Below, one piece after another: positions 8,603 to 18,872 of a stretch of 64,000 nucleotides of DNA; positions within the stretch are counted from its first letter, which is position 1, and every line of letters begins with the position of its first letter. The notes under the pieces are model-generated. The model had not been told where the DNA came from. It was given only the letters and a program-made list of their open reading frames with translations, and did not search any database. The translations under genes were made by a program, and so were the position numbers. This DNA is from Pseudomonas marginalis. Its GTDB lineage: Bacteria; Pseudomonadota; Gammaproteobacteria; Pseudomonadales; Pseudomonadaceae. The stretch is from NCBI RefSeq assembly GCF_001645105.1, contig NZ_LKEG01000033.1, positions 62,227-126,226 of the forward strand. The letters are read 5' to 3'.

Positions 8603-10622
8603 TTCCCGTCTCTTCACCTTGGAACAGCTGGCTAATCAAGACGACGCGGCCTGGTGCTTCAATGTGCCCATCTATCAGCGCTTGTACGTTTGGGGTGACG
8701 ATCAGATAAGGACGTTGCTGACCGATATGGCCAACGCCTTCGATCGGCGCGATGAGCAGTTCTTTCTGGGTGGTGCCTTGCTGGTCGAAAAAACCTCTGA
8801 GCAAGACCACCTTAAGGGCTTGCGCCGCTTCGACCTGATCGATGGGCAGCAGCGCTTTACTACGCTGTGGATGCTCAGCACGATCGCCATATGGAACCAG
8901 GTGATGGGCGATTTCAGCAGGGTGGTGCTGAAAGACGGTGTGATTCCGCGTTTGCACTTCTCGATTCGCGAGCAAGTGAACGCCTTCCTTGCCAGCATGA
9001 TGCCGGGCAAGGGGAGAGCGAGCCCTGAGATCCTCGATACCCAAAGCATGAGAGAAGCTCAGCAATTGATGGTTTCCTTCAAGCAGACCTATAAGCGTGC
9101 GGATGGCGGACCTGTGGATGATGAATATCTCAAGGCGCTGGCTGGCTTCGTTTATCGCAACGTCTCGCTCGTGCTCACACAGGTGCCTGAGGGGATGGAC
9201 TTGAACAAGTTGTTCGAAGTCATCAACAACCGCGGCATCCAGCTCCAACATCACGAAATTCTCAAGTCCAGGCTATTGCGCGACATCCCTGCAGAAAGCC
9301 GTTCCCGTTACGCTGCTTTGTGGAATGCCTGTGCCGATATGAGTGGTTTTGTCGAACGTAACCTTTGCCAGGAAACCCAGCTGGAGGCTCACCGTCTAGG
9401 TGATCTCTATAGTAAGGGGCAGTTGCTGCACGCGGCAGCTGTGCACGGGCTGCTGTCGCGAAGAGCCGAGGCTGCACAAGCTGAATCCGCAGAACGACTG
9501 ACTTTGGAGAATATCGTCAACGGCGCAGTTACCAGGTTTGACAATGGTTCAGCGGCCATCGCGGTGGATGAAGGCGAAGCGCCATGGGCGCGTAGTATTA
9601 TTGGCTTCCCGCTGTTCCTTCTGCATGTGCTGCGTATCTGGTTGAAAGAGCAAGGGCAGCCGGATGTGCCCCGCGTGCTAGATCGGCACCTACTTACCTT
9701 GTTCGAGGCCCACTTACTGCTGCCGGCGGAGCCAGCGCAGCGTACCGCAAGGGCACAAGGGTTCATTGATCTGCTCTGGCGTATGCGGGTGCTTTGGGAT
9801 GAATACGTCATCAAATGGGTCGATCAGGGCGATGACGAAGTTCATCAAATTTGCCACACCTCGATCTCTACCAATGATGACAAACGTTACATCAGTCGCA
9901 GCCGTGACAACGATCTGAAACAAGGCATGTCGTTACTGCAGAGCATGCTCTACCACTCCCAGGAGATCACCACCCATTATTGGGTGACACCTTTCCTCTT
10001 TTTCATCCACAAGCACGCGCAAACGTTACGTGGCGGCGTGGGAGAGGTTGAGCGCTACTACGACTTCCTGTGCCATTTGGATAACCAACTCCTTGGGGAG
10101 GTGACAAGCGATCCTTTGGTAGTGCGCACACGGGGATTCATGGACGAGCCCTGGCGTACCGCTACCGAGCTTCAATTCGAGGCAATGCTGCCCGGCGACT
10201 ACGGCGTGGAATTTTCCCATTACTGGTTCTACAAACTGGACTTCGTGCTTTGGCATGAGCAGCATTGTGATCATGATAAATGGGGCAACTTCCGCTTCAC
10301 AGCCAAAAACTCGGTGGAGCATATTTCGCCGCAGAATCCACAGGCGACCGATACCAATAAGGTCACCAACACCTGGCTGAATCGCTTTGGCAATCTGGCG
10401 CTGGTCTCGCGCAGCATCAACTCCGAGTACAGCAATCTGCCATACAACGAAAAGCGCCAGCGATTCCTCAATAAGCGAGCCCTTGAGAAGCGGCCAGACT
10501 CTTTGAAAATGGACTTGATCTACTCGAACGACGAATGGGGAGATACATGGGCGGCTGAACATCAGGCGTCGATGCTGGCGGCAATGCAGCGCCATTACCA
10601 AAGGCGTTTTGCCGTTGAGTAG
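8592..10622 (+). CDS. DUF262-DUF1524 (GmrSD-like) protein with HNH nuclease domain
   Basis: 676 residues; GGAAG lies seven bases before the ATG, within the end of the previous gene. The N-terminal DUF262 domain shows PIYQRLYVW (about 26-34) and IDGQQR (83-88), then NNRG. The C-terminus carries the DUF1524 HNH-type motif: SVEHISPQNP with His577, and further on FGNLALVSRSIN (about 599-610). This is the architecture of GmrSD (type IV restriction of glucosylated hydroxymethylcytosine DNA) and of SspE, where nucleotide hydrolysis controls DNA cutting or nicking. Two DUF262 proteins in tandem, of which only one has a nuclease, is unlike the single fused GmrSD. Targeting of modified phage DNA is inference from the family. 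Confidence 0.9.
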   Translation: MRIDSRLFTLEQLANQDDAAWCFNVPIYQRLYVWGDDQIRTLLTDMANAFDRRDEQFFLGGALLVEKTSEQDHLKGLRRFDLIDGQQRFTTLWMLSTIAIWNQVMGDFSRVVLKDGVIPRLHFSIREQVNAFLASMMPGKGRASPEILDTQSMREAQQLMVSFKQTYKRADGGPVDDEYLKALAGFVYRNVSLVLTQVPEGMDLNKLFEVINNRGIQLQHHEILKSRLLRDIPAESRSRYAALWNACADMSGFVERNLCQETQLEAHRLGDLYSKGQLLHAAAVHGLLSRRAEAAQAESAERLTLENIVNGAVTRFDNGSAAIAVDEGEAPWARSIIGFPLFLLHVLRIWLKEQGQPDVPRVLDRHLLTLFEAHLLLPAEPAQRTARAQGFIDLLWRMRVLWDEYVIKWVDQGDDEVHQICHTSISTNDDKRYISRSRDNDLKQGMSLLQSMLYHSQEITTHYWVTPFLFFIHKHAQTLRGGVGEVERYYDFLCHLDNQLLGEVTSDPLVVRTRGFMDEPWRTATELQFEAMLPGDYGVEFSHYWFYKLDFVLWHEQHCDHDKWGNFRFTAKNSVEHISPQNPQATDTNKVTNTWLNRFGNLALVSRSINSEYSNLPYNEKRQRFLNKRALEKRPDSLKMDLIYSNDEWGDTWAAEHQASMLAAMQRHYQRRFAVE

Positions 10623-10834
10623 CGTGGAGTAAATGGCATCGCTCACCAGTGTATCACTACAGTCGGAACTGGTTAGCGGTGGTTGGCAGCCCATTGCCGC
10701 ATGATTTTCATCCGGTCAGCTAAATATCTAGTTAAGGCTTCACCTCAATGGTGGATCTGTCGCATCATCCGGCCATTATCGTTGTCTTCACATGACACTG
10801 GATGTCGGGGTCGTGTCTGTTACAGGAATTTTCA

Positions 10835-13732
10835 ATGCAAAGTCTTTATGCTCCAGGCGCTCGCGTCGTTATCCGTGACTGCGAATGGGTAGTGCGCCGA
10901 GCTGATCCCTGCGATGACGGTGGTTACATTCTCACCGTCGATGGGTTATCGGAGCTGGTCAATGGCAAGAGTGCGCAGTTTCTCTCTCGGCTAGAGGAGC
11001 AGGCTGACGTGATCCGTATTCTGGATCCGGCAGATACCCGCTTCGAGCAGGACACCACTCCAGGCTTCGAGAAGAGCCGTCTGTTCATCGAAACCCAGCT
11101 GCGGCAGATCACTCCAGCAGATGGCAAGATTCATCTGGGCCATCGCGCAGCGATGGATACGGTGCCTTACCAGCTCGACCCAGCGCTGCAGGCGCTCAAG
11201 CAGAATCGCCAGAGGATCCTTATTGCCGACTCAGTGGGCCTGGGGAAAACCCTGGAAGCCGGCATCCTGATGACGGAGCTGATCCGCCGGGGCCGCGGCA
11301 AGCGCATACTGGTGCTTACGCTAAAAAGCATGATGACCCAGTTCCAGAAGGAGATGTGGAACCGATTCACTATCCCACTGACTCGGCTGGACTCCGCCGG
11401 CCTGCAGCGTGTGCGCAATCACATACCGGGTAATCACAACCCTTTCTACTATTACGATAAGTCGATCATCTCTATCGACACGCTGAAGCAGGACAACGAG
11501 TATCGCCGCCATCTGGAAGAGGCCTACTGGGACATTATTGTCATCGACGAGGCCCATAACGTCGCCGAGCGCAGCAGTGGCTCGCAGCGTGCCAAGCTCG
11601 CGCAACTGCTGGCTGGCCGCTCCGATACGCTGATCATGCTCTCGGCCACGCCGCATGACGGCAAGGCGCGCAGCTTCGCCAGCCTGATGAACATGCTTGA
11701 CCCGACTGCCATTTCCGATCCGGACGACTACGCCAAGGAGGACTTCCGCGATAAGGGGCTGGTCATCCGTCGCTTCAAGAAGGACATCCGCGACCAGGTA
11801 AAGCAGGAGTTCAAGGAGCGAGTAGTCAAGGACATCTACCTGTACGCTTCGCTGGAGGAGGAGGGTGCTTACCAAGCCCTGCTTGATGTGCCCTTCACAT
11901 ACCGTGGCGAGCATAGTGCGACCAGCAACGGCCAGTTAGTGCGTATCGGCCTGCAGAAAGCCATGTTTAGCTCGCCGGCTGCCGCCGAGATATCGGTCAA
12001 GCAGCGCATTGCCAAGTTGCAGGGTAAGGGTGCCAGCACCGACGAGCAGACTGAAATTGAAGCGCTTCACAACTTTCAGCACGCCTTGCGCAACATCACC
12101 CCGACCAGCTTCATCAAATATCGGGAATTTCTCGGCCTGCTGAACAGCAAGGACTTTGGCTGGAAGAAAAGCGATACCGACGACCGCCTGGTGATCTTCA
12201 GTGAGCGTATCGAAACGCTCAACTGGCTGCAGGCCCAATTGCAGCAGGATCTCAAGCTTAAGGACGATGCCATCCAGATACTGCATGGCGGCATGAGCGA
12301 CATAGAGCAGCAATCCATCGTCGAAGCCTTCGGCAAGCCGGAAACCAAGCTACGTGTATTGCTGTGCTCGGACGTGGCTAGTGAGGGTATCAACCTGCAC
12401 TACCTGTCTCATCGTCTGGTGCATTTTGATCTGCCCTGGTCGCTGATGGTGTTCCAGCAGCGCAACGGTCGGGTTGACCGCTACGGCCAAGAGCAGACGC
12501 CGATCATCACCTACCTGATTGCCCAGAGCAGCAATCCGACGGTCAAGGGCGACCAGCGCATATTGGAAATCCTCAAGGAGAAGGACGATCAGGCCTACCG
12601 TAACATAGGTGACCCAGCCACCTTCATGAAGGTCCACGATGCGGACGCTGAAGAAGCGTTGACCATGCAGGCCATGGCCACCGGCACCGACGCACAAACG
12701 TTTGATCAGCAATACCAAGCCGATGACAGTAATGAAGGCGACGATCTGCTGGCGCTGTTTCTCAACCCCGAGACCGCGCAGCCGAAAACTCCTGAGCAGG
12801 TAGAGCAGTTCACCGTCGACGGCTTCAGCTTGTTCCCCAGTGACTATGAGTTCGTTCGTCAGGGGCTGGAAACCATCAACCGTGAGCGCCGCCAGGTCAA
12901 CTTCACGGCCAACAATGAGCGTCAAACCATCACCCTGACGCCTCCGGACGACCTGGACTATCGTTTCCGCTTCCTACCCCCGGAGATCCGCCCGGAAGAT
13001 GGCAGCCTGGTACTTACCGCTGACAAGCAGCGTTTTGCCGAAGAAATTCGCCGTAGTCGTCAGGACGAGAACGCCTGGCCCAAGCTGCACTACCTCTGGC
13101 CCCAACATCCGGCGATCCAATGGCTGCAAGACAAGCTGCTGGCCCAAGTGGCTCGGCACAGTGCGCCGGTACTAGCGCTGCCGGATATCGACCGGGTCAC
13201 CCAGCTAATGCAACCCGACGAGAGTGTGTTCCTGGTCAGTGGCCTGATTCCCAACCGCAAGGCCCATCCAGTGATCTGGAAGTGGTTCGCCATCAGGATC
13301 CGTAACGACGCGGTCACGGGCATCGAACCTGCCGAAGCGTGGCTGCAGCGCCTGCAGCTGGACAACCGCTTGCCTAACCGCGCTCAGCCGCTGGCAATCG
13401 TTCAGCTAGAACGTCTGCGGCCGGCAGTGATTACCGCCGCGCGCAACCAGATGCAGCAACTGCAACAGGATTACATCGCCACACACCGACCGCAGCTGGA
13501 ACGTCAGCTGGCCGAGCTCAAGGTGCTTAAGGGGCGTCAGGTCCTGCAGCTCGATCTGCAACTGGAAAGTTCCAGTCAGGCGGAGCATTTCAAGGCCGCT
13601 CGCAAAGAAGAGCGTCTGAACCGGATTGAAAAGGTGTTTGCCGACTACCAGACCTGGGTGCAGGACACCCACACCATAGAACCGGTGCCGTTTATTCAGA
13701 TTATTGCCATATTTACCCGGGCCACAAACTGA
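10835..13732 (+). CDS. SNF2/HepA-type SF2 helicase (DrmD-like)
   Basis: 965 residues from the ATG at 10835, which has AGGA eight bases upstream; an upstream in-frame start (10802) lacks a site. Motif I is DSVGLGKT (132-139), motif II DEAH (238-241), motif III SATP (270-273). The second RecA domain has VASEGINL and QRNGRVDRYGQ, typical of Snf2/RapA translocases. The N-terminal 60 residues look like a small beta domain. DISARM class 1 starts with a related helicase, DrmD, followed by an adenine methylase, as here. It leads a four-gene set on one strand; the next gene starts 33 bases later. Likely role: ATP-driven translocation on double-stranded DNA. Membership in DISARM proper is uncertain. 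Confidence 0.88.
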   Translation: MQSLYAPGARVVIRDCEWVVRRADPCDDGGYILTVDGLSELVNGKSAQFLSRLEEQADVIRILDPADTRFEQDTTPGFEKSRLFIETQLRQITPADGKIHLGHRAAMDTVPYQLDPALQALKQNRQRILIADSVGLGKTLEAGILMTELIRRGRGKRILVLTLKSMMTQFQKEMWNRFTIPLTRLDSAGLQRVRNHIPGNHNPFYYYDKSIISIDTLKQDNEYRRHLEEAYWDIIVIDEAHNVAERSSGSQRAKLAQLLAGRSDTLIMLSATPHDGKARSFASLMNMLDPTAISDPDDYAKEDFRDKGLVIRRFKKDIRDQVKQEFKERVVKDIYLYASLEEEGAYQALLDVPFTYRGEHSATSNGQLVRIGLQKAMFSSPAAAEISVKQRIAKLQGKGASTDEQTEIEALHNFQHALRNITPTSFIKYREFLGLLNSKDFGWKKSDTDDRLVIFSERIETLNWLQAQLQQDLKLKDDAIQILHGGMSDIEQQSIVEAFGKPETKLRVLLCSDVASEGINLHYLSHRLVHFDLPWSLMVFQQRNGRVDRYGQEQTPIITYLIAQSSNPTVKGDQRILEILKEKDDQAYRNIGDPATFMKVHDADAEEALTMQAMATGTDAQTFDQQYQADDSNEGDDLLALFLNPETAQPKTPEQVEQFTVDGFSLFPSDYEFVRQGLETINRERRQVNFTANNERQTITLTPPDDLDYRFRFLPPEIRPEDGSLVLTADKQRFAEEIRRSRQDENAWPKLHYLWPQHPAIQWLQDKLLAQVARHSAPVLALPDIDRVTQLMQPDESVFLVSGLIPNRKAHPVIWKWFAIRIRNDAVTGIEPAEAWLQRLQLDNRLPNRAQPLAIVQLERLRPAVITAARNQMQQLQQDYIATHRPQLERQLAELKVLKGRQVLQLDLQLESSSQAEHFKAARKEERLNRIEKVFADYQTWVQDTHTIEPVPFIQIIAIFTRATN

Positions 13733-13765
13733 GTAGCCGGGCTCAGGCAAAGGAGTAACAGTTAA

Positions 13766-16700
13766 ATGTCGTTACAGGACAGCGTGGCCACCTTTGTCGG
13801 GTTGAGCAACGATAACGAGTTTTTTAGCGCTCATTACCTTGCAGAGGTATTCCAGGGCGACCTGGTTGACACCATCAAAGAGTGGGAAATCCGGGAAGAG
13901 CAGGGCGATGGCTTCGTCACCCCGCACCGCGCTCTGCGCAACCTGAATCAGGGCTATTTTGCCCTGCGCCACAAGCTCAAGACTGAGCGCAGCGCCAGTG
14001 AGCGCATCCGTCTGCAACGCGAGTTCTACCGCGACCTGCTTGTTGCGCTGGGTATTCCCTACCAGCCCGGCAACCGTGAGGTTGCCGCCAATATGGAGCT
14101 GCCAGTGCTCAGTGTGCTGGGTGACCAGCTATGGGTGTTGGGTGCACTGGATGCTGATAGCGAGGGCGAAGATCCGCTGTCGCTGCAACTGCACCGTGAC
14201 CAGTTCTTCGGCTCTGGTCCGCACCACGACAAATTGAACAATACCGACTGGTACCGCATCCTCAATGAAGTGGTGTTTCGCCAATCCAGCCCGTTTAACG
14301 AGCAGCCGCCGCGTTGGGTACTGCTGCTCAGCGACCGCCAGGGCATTCTGATTGACCGCTACAAGTGGTCGCAGAATCGCATGCTGCGTTTTGACTGGGA
14401 AGAGATTCTCGGACGTAGAGACGACCGCACCCTCAAGGCCACCGCGGTACTGCTGCACCGAGAAAGCCTGGTGCCGGATGATGGCCAGAGCCGACTCGAC
14501 AGCCTGGATGAAAACAGCCACAAGCACGCCTTTGCCGTCTCCGATGATCTGAAATACGCCCTGCGTCACGCTATTGAGTTGCTCGGTAACGAAGCGGCTG
14601 CGCAACTGGTCGAGCAGGCCCGAGACCGCAAAGAGGGCATATACAGTGGCAGTAATGCGCTGGACCCCGACCAGTTGTCCAGCGAATGCCTGCGCACTAT
14701 GTACCGCATCCTTTTCCTGTTCTATATCGAAGCTCGGCCAGAGCTCGGCTACCTGCCGCACCAGCACGATGCCTGGCGTCAAGGCTACAGTCTGGAAAGC
14801 CTGCGCGATCTGGAAAGTGTTCGCTTGACCACCGAAGAAAGCCGTCGCGGTCACTATTTTCACCACAGCCTGCAGCGCATGTTCGGCCTGATCTACAACG
14901 GCCACCAGCTCAACCGCCAACTCGACCAGTTGCACGAAAGCACCGCCAACGGCTTCACCCTGCAGGGCCTGGACAGCCACCTGTTTGACCCGGCTAACAC
15001 TCCGTTGCTCAACCGCGTCACCTTCAGCAACGAAACCCTGCAGCGAGTAATCCAGAGCATGTCCTTGACCCGGCCTCAGAAGGGCCGTAAGCGTCGTGGT
15101 CGTGTCAGCTACACCCAGCTCGGCATCAACCAGCTCGGTGCCGTGTATGAAGCGCTACTCAGTTACCGTGGTTTCTTTGCCACCGAGGCCCTCTATGAAG
15201 TCGCCGCCAAAGGCCAAAACATTAACCCTGATGAACTGGAAACCGGCTTCTTCGTCACGCAAAGCCAGCTGAACGAATTCGACGAAGACAGCGAATGGGT
15301 TTACGACATCGAGGACAAAAAGAAAAAGCTGCGCGTCCACCCCAAAGACAAATTCATCTACCGGATGGCCGGGCGCGATCGGGAAAAATCCGCCAGCTAT
15401 TACACCCCGGAAGTGCTTACCAAAAGCCTGGTGAAGTACACCCTCAAGGAGCGCCTGACAGGCGACGTCACCGCCAACGACATCCTCAACCTGACCGTAT
15501 GCGAACCTGCTATGGGCAGTGCGGCCTTCTTGAACGAGGCCGTCAACCAGCTCGCAGAGGCCTACCTCACGCGTAAACAACAGGAACTGGGCCAGCGGAT
15601 TCCCCACGAGGACTACCAGCACGAACTGCAGCGGGTAAAAATGCACATCGCCGACCACAACGTGTTCGGTGTTGACCTCAACCCTATCGCTGTTGAACTG
15701 GCGGAAGTCTCCCTCTGGCTTAACGCCCTTAGCGGTGGCCACAACGTACCCTGGTTCGGCTACCAGCTGTTCACCGGCAATAGCTTGATTGGTGCTCGCC
15801 GCGAGGTCTACCGCGCCAGCACACTCAAGAAACAAGCCAAGGAGGGACTCTGGTACAACCATGCCCCGCGCCGGCTCAACCCCTTTAGCCTGCTGGAGCA
15901 GGCAGGCGAGGGAGGGCGAAAAGAAGGGGAGATTTACCACTTCCTGCTGCCTGACCCTGGCATGGTCGGCTACAACGATAGCGTGGCCAAACAGCTGCGT
16001 CCGGATGCCTTCAAGGCAATCAAAGACTGGAAAAAAGCTTTCTGTGCTCCGTTCGAAGCGCAGGAAATTCGCACCTTGCAAACGCTCAGTGATGCAGTCG
16101 ATCGCCTGTGGCGCGAACACACCCAGATGCTGGAGCTGCACCGCCGGCGCACCGAAGACAGCTACCCCTTGTGGGGTCAGCAGGGTATGGCCGAACACCA
16201 CACCAGCACCAAAGAAAAAGACCAGCTGCGCACCACCGGCATCTTCAATACCAATGCCCGCATCGCATCGCCCTACCGCCGCTTGAAACTAGCGATGGAC
16301 TACTGGTGCGCCCTCTGGTTTTGGCCGCTGGACAAGGCAGAGCAACTGCCTGACCGGCAAAAATGGCTGTTTGACCTCAACACCATCCTCAATAGCGCCG
16401 GCACCTTCGAATTCGCCCCGACTCAAGAAGGCCTTTTCGGTGTTGAGCAGGAGCAGGGTGAAAACCTCTTCGTGAAACCCATTGAGGACCTTTTCGCTAC
16501 CGACGAGCCCCAACAGACCCTACGTGCCGAAACCCAAGCTGTCCGCGACGTTAGCACCCAGCAGGGCGAGCTCAACCTGGAAAAGCTGTTCAAGAATCCG
16601 TTTTTTAACACTCTGGCCATCGCCAACGAGCTGGGTGAGCACTTCCGCTTCTTCCACTGGGAACTGGCCTTTGCCGACATTTACGCCAAGCGAGGTGGCT

Positions 16701-18721
16701 TCGACATCACGCTGGGTAACCCGCCCTGGCGCAAGGTGGAATGGCAGGAAGGCGGCGTGCTCGGTGATTACAACCCGGCTTTTGTATTGCACGGGCTCAG
16801 CGCCAAGCAGCTCACCGACCAGCGTGAAGCCGCCTTCGAGCGCAGCCCCCAATTGCAAAAGGCCTGGTTTGACGAGCTGGCGGAAGCGGAAGGCTCACAG
16901 GCGTTTCTCAATGCCACCCAGAACTATCCGCAGCTCGCTGGGCAGAAGGCCAACCTGTACAAGTGCTTTCTGCCCCGGGCCTGGGCTAATGCAAACGGGC
17001 GAGGGGTGAGTGGCTTCTTGCATGAAGATGGGCCTTATGAAGATGCCAATGGTGGGCGCTTCAGAGCAGAAGTTTATACGCGGCTGCGTAATCACTTCCA
17101 GTTTATTAATCAACGAAAGCTCTTTCCAATTGGGCATACTCGAAAGTACAGCGTAAATATTTACGGATCGCCGAAAAGTGCACCAAGTTTTAACAATATC
17201 GCCAACCTGTTTGTTCCACAGACCATCGATGCTTCCTTTGTCCACGATGGTCTGGGCATGGTAGGGGGGATTAAGAACGAAGAAACGGGGGACTGGAACC
17301 AGGTTGGACACCGTGATCGTATTATTGAAGTCGGTCTGAAAGAGCTGGCCCTGTTTGCCCTGCTATATGACGATGCCGGCACTGATCCGCTGGAAGCCCG
17401 CCTGCCTGTCTTGCATGCTCGGCAGCTGATAGACGTGCTAAAAAAATTCGGATCCCTCCAGAAGACCATAAGGTCTCTGGGTGATTCTGTTCGAACAGTC
17501 GATGTCCATTTTGATGAAACTCAAGCTCAAAAGGATGGGGTCATTAAGCGATCAACACAGTTCCCGCAATATCCAAAGCAGTGGGTATTATCAGGTCCGC
17601 ATTTTTTTGTCGGCACCCCGTTCTACAAAACACCGAGAGCTGTCTGCACTGAGAAGGGCCACTACGACATCCTCGACTTGCAAGTTATGCCGGACGACTA
17701 CCTACCACGCACCAACTACGTTCCGTTCTGTGCCCCGGAAGTCTATCTTGCGAAAACGCCTAAAGTAACATGGAGGCGGGAAGGTATTGACGAAACGAAT
17801 TTTTTTACGGAGATGTATCGCGTCTTTAATCGGCGTGCAATTGGCTCTACCTCAGAACGCACCGCTGCTGCCGCAATTATTCCAAAGGAAGTGGCCAACA
17901 TAGACGGGGCAGTTAGCACAGCTTTTGCTAACCAGGGGGACTTGATTGATTTCGCGGGAATGTTTAATTCTTTGCCAGTCGATTTCTACGTTAAAACAAC
18001 TGGACGCAGTGACTGTCGTGGAGACTTGATAAAAACGCTCCCCGCTCTGAGTACGCCACAATTAGTTGAGCGAGGACGGCTATTAACACTCTGTTTGAAC
18101 AGCCTGACTAACCACTACGCCGACCTCTGGCAATCCAACTGGCAAGACAGCTTCCGCAAACAACGCTGGGCCACCCGCGATCCCATCGCCGCGTTGCCGC
18201 TGGATTTCTTTGCCAATCTAACCCCCCAGTGGCAGCGCCACAACGCCCTGCGCAGCGACTTCGCCCGCCGCCAGGCCTTGGTAGAGGTCGACGTCCTCGT
18301 CGCTCAAGCCCTGGGACTGACCCTAGATGAGCTGCTTACCATCTACCGGGTTCAGTTCCCGGTCATGCGCCAGTACGAAGCCGATACCTGGTACGACCAG
18401 AGCGGCCGTATCGTCTTCACACCCAGCAAAGGCCTCGTCGGCGTTGGCCTGCCCAGAAAAGCCCGCAATAGTGATTTGGCCGAGGGCACCCACTACTCGG
18501 TCGAGTCCTCGGACTCCAACGCTCATGACGTCGCCCTCGGTTGGGAAGATATCCAGCAATTGACCCAAGGCGTTGTGCGCAAAACCTATCAGGACGACAC
18601 CCTGCCTGGCGGTCCCTGGGAAACCACCATCACTTACCACGCTCCCTTCTTTAAACCTGATCGGGAAGAAGACTACCGGGTGGCTTGGGCCATTTTTGAG
18701 GAGAACGCTGGATGCGCGTAA
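13766..18721 (+). CDS. Large Eco57I/PglX-type N6-adenine DNA methyltransferase
   Basis: 1651 residues; AAGGAG stands about 10 bases before the ATG. SAM-binding motif I reads EPAMGS (580-585) and catalytic motif IV reads NPPW (985-988), the form of N6-adenine methyltransferases. The order and the long spacing between the motifs fit PglX/BrxX and DrmMI-like enzymes. The N-terminal 550 residues resemble the regulatory half of such enzymes. Residues about 1085-1450 alternate between GC-poor and GC-rich blocks, the expected place of the target-recognition domain. It probably marks host DNA so that the accompanying helicases spare it. No PD-(D/E)XK nuclease motif was seen in this protein, but Eco57I-family enzymes can carry one, so a combined restriction-methylation enzyme cannot be excluded. 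Confidence 0.92.
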   Translation: MSLQDSVATFVGLSNDNEFFSAHYLAEVFQGDLVDTIKEWEIREEQGDGFVTPHRALRNLNQGYFALRHKLKTERSASERIRLQREFYRDLLVALGIPYQPGNREVAANMELPVLSVLGDQLWVLGALDADSEGEDPLSLQLHRDQFFGSGPHHDKLNNTDWYRILNEVVFRQSSPFNEQPPRWVLLLSDRQGILIDRYKWSQNRMLRFDWEEILGRRDDRTLKATAVLLHRESLVPDDGQSRLDSLDENSHKHAFAVSDDLKYALRHAIELLGNEAAAQLVEQARDRKEGIYSGSNALDPDQLSSECLRTMYRILFLFYIEARPELGYLPHQHDAWRQGYSLESLRDLESVRLTTEESRRGHYFHHSLQRMFGLIYNGHQLNRQLDQLHESTANGFTLQGLDSHLFDPANTPLLNRVTFSNETLQRVIQSMSLTRPQKGRKRRGRVSYTQLGINQLGAVYEALLSYRGFFATEALYEVAAKGQNINPDELETGFFVTQSQLNEFDEDSEWVYDIEDKKKKLRVHPKDKFIYRMAGRDREKSASYYTPEVLTKSLVKYTLKERLTGDVTANDILNLTVCEPAMGSAAFLNEAVNQLAEAYLTRKQQELGQRIPHEDYQHELQRVKMHIADHNVFGVDLNPIAVELAEVSLWLNALSGGHNVPWFGYQLFTGNSLIGARREVYRASTLKKQAKEGLWYNHAPRRLNPFSLLEQAGEGGRKEGEIYHFLLPDPGMVGYNDSVAKQLRPDAFKAIKDWKKAFCAPFEAQEIRTLQTLSDAVDRLWREHTQMLELHRRRTEDSYPLWGQQGMAEHHTSTKEKDQLRTTGIFNTNARIASPYRRLKLAMDYWCALWFWPLDKAEQLPDRQKWLFDLNTILNSAGTFEFAPTQEGLFGVEQEQGENLFVKPIEDLFATDEPQQTLRAETQAVRDVSTQQGELNLEKLFKNPFFNTLAIANELGEHFRFFHWELAFADIYAKRGGFDITLGNPPWRKVEWQEGGVLGDYNPAFVLHGLSAKQLTDQREAAFERSPQLQKAWFDELAEAEGSQAFLNATQNYPQLAGQKANLYKCFLPRAWANANGRGVSGFLHEDGPYEDANGGRFRAEVYTRLRNHFQFINQRKLFPIGHTRKYSVNIYGSPKSAPSFNNIANLFVPQTIDASFVHDGLGMVGGIKNEETGDWNQVGHRDRIIEVGLKELALFALLYDDAGTDPLEARLPVLHARQLIDVLKKFGSLQKTIRSLGDSVRTVDVHFDETQAQKDGVIKRSTQFPQYPKQWVLSGPHFFVGTPFYKTPRAVCTEKGHYDILDLQVMPDDYLPRTNYVPFCAPEVYLAKTPKVTWRREGIDETNFFTEMYRVFNRRAIGSTSERTAAAAIIPKEVANIDGAVSTAFANQGDLIDFAGMFNSLPVDFYVKTTGRSDCRGDLIKTLPALSTPQLVERGRLLTLCLNSLTNHYADLWQSNWQDSFRKQRWATRDPIAALPLDFFANLTPQWQRHNALRSDFARRQALVEVDVLVAQALGLTLDELLTIYRVQFPVMRQYEADTWYDQSGRIVFTPSKGLVGVGLPRKARNSDLAEGTHYSVESSDSNAHDVALGWEDIQQLTQGVVRKTYQDDTLPGGPWETTITYHAPFFKPDREEDYRVAWAIFEENAGCA

Positions 18722-18872
18722 TCACGCGCCGAGCGGTGCAGGCGCATGAGCGGAGATGTGTTGGTTGGCCTAAGGTAAAATTTTTATATTAGGGATCTGG
18801 CTGCGCGGCTCAGCGCACTGCAAGGTACCTTCAGCAGGGCATTTGCTCTGTCACAGATAATAAGGACGTTTC
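18722..18872. other. Gap between methyltransferase and large helicase genes
   Basis: A short hairpin (GCGCGT/ACGCGC, 18714-18729) covers the methyltransferase stop codon, and an AT-rich stretch (GTAAAATTTTTATATTAGGG, 18775-18794) could hold a promoter for the helicase gene. ATAAGGACG precedes the ATG at 18873. This is the only long gap inside the four-gene set, so the last two genes may have their own transcript. Confidence 0.35.
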
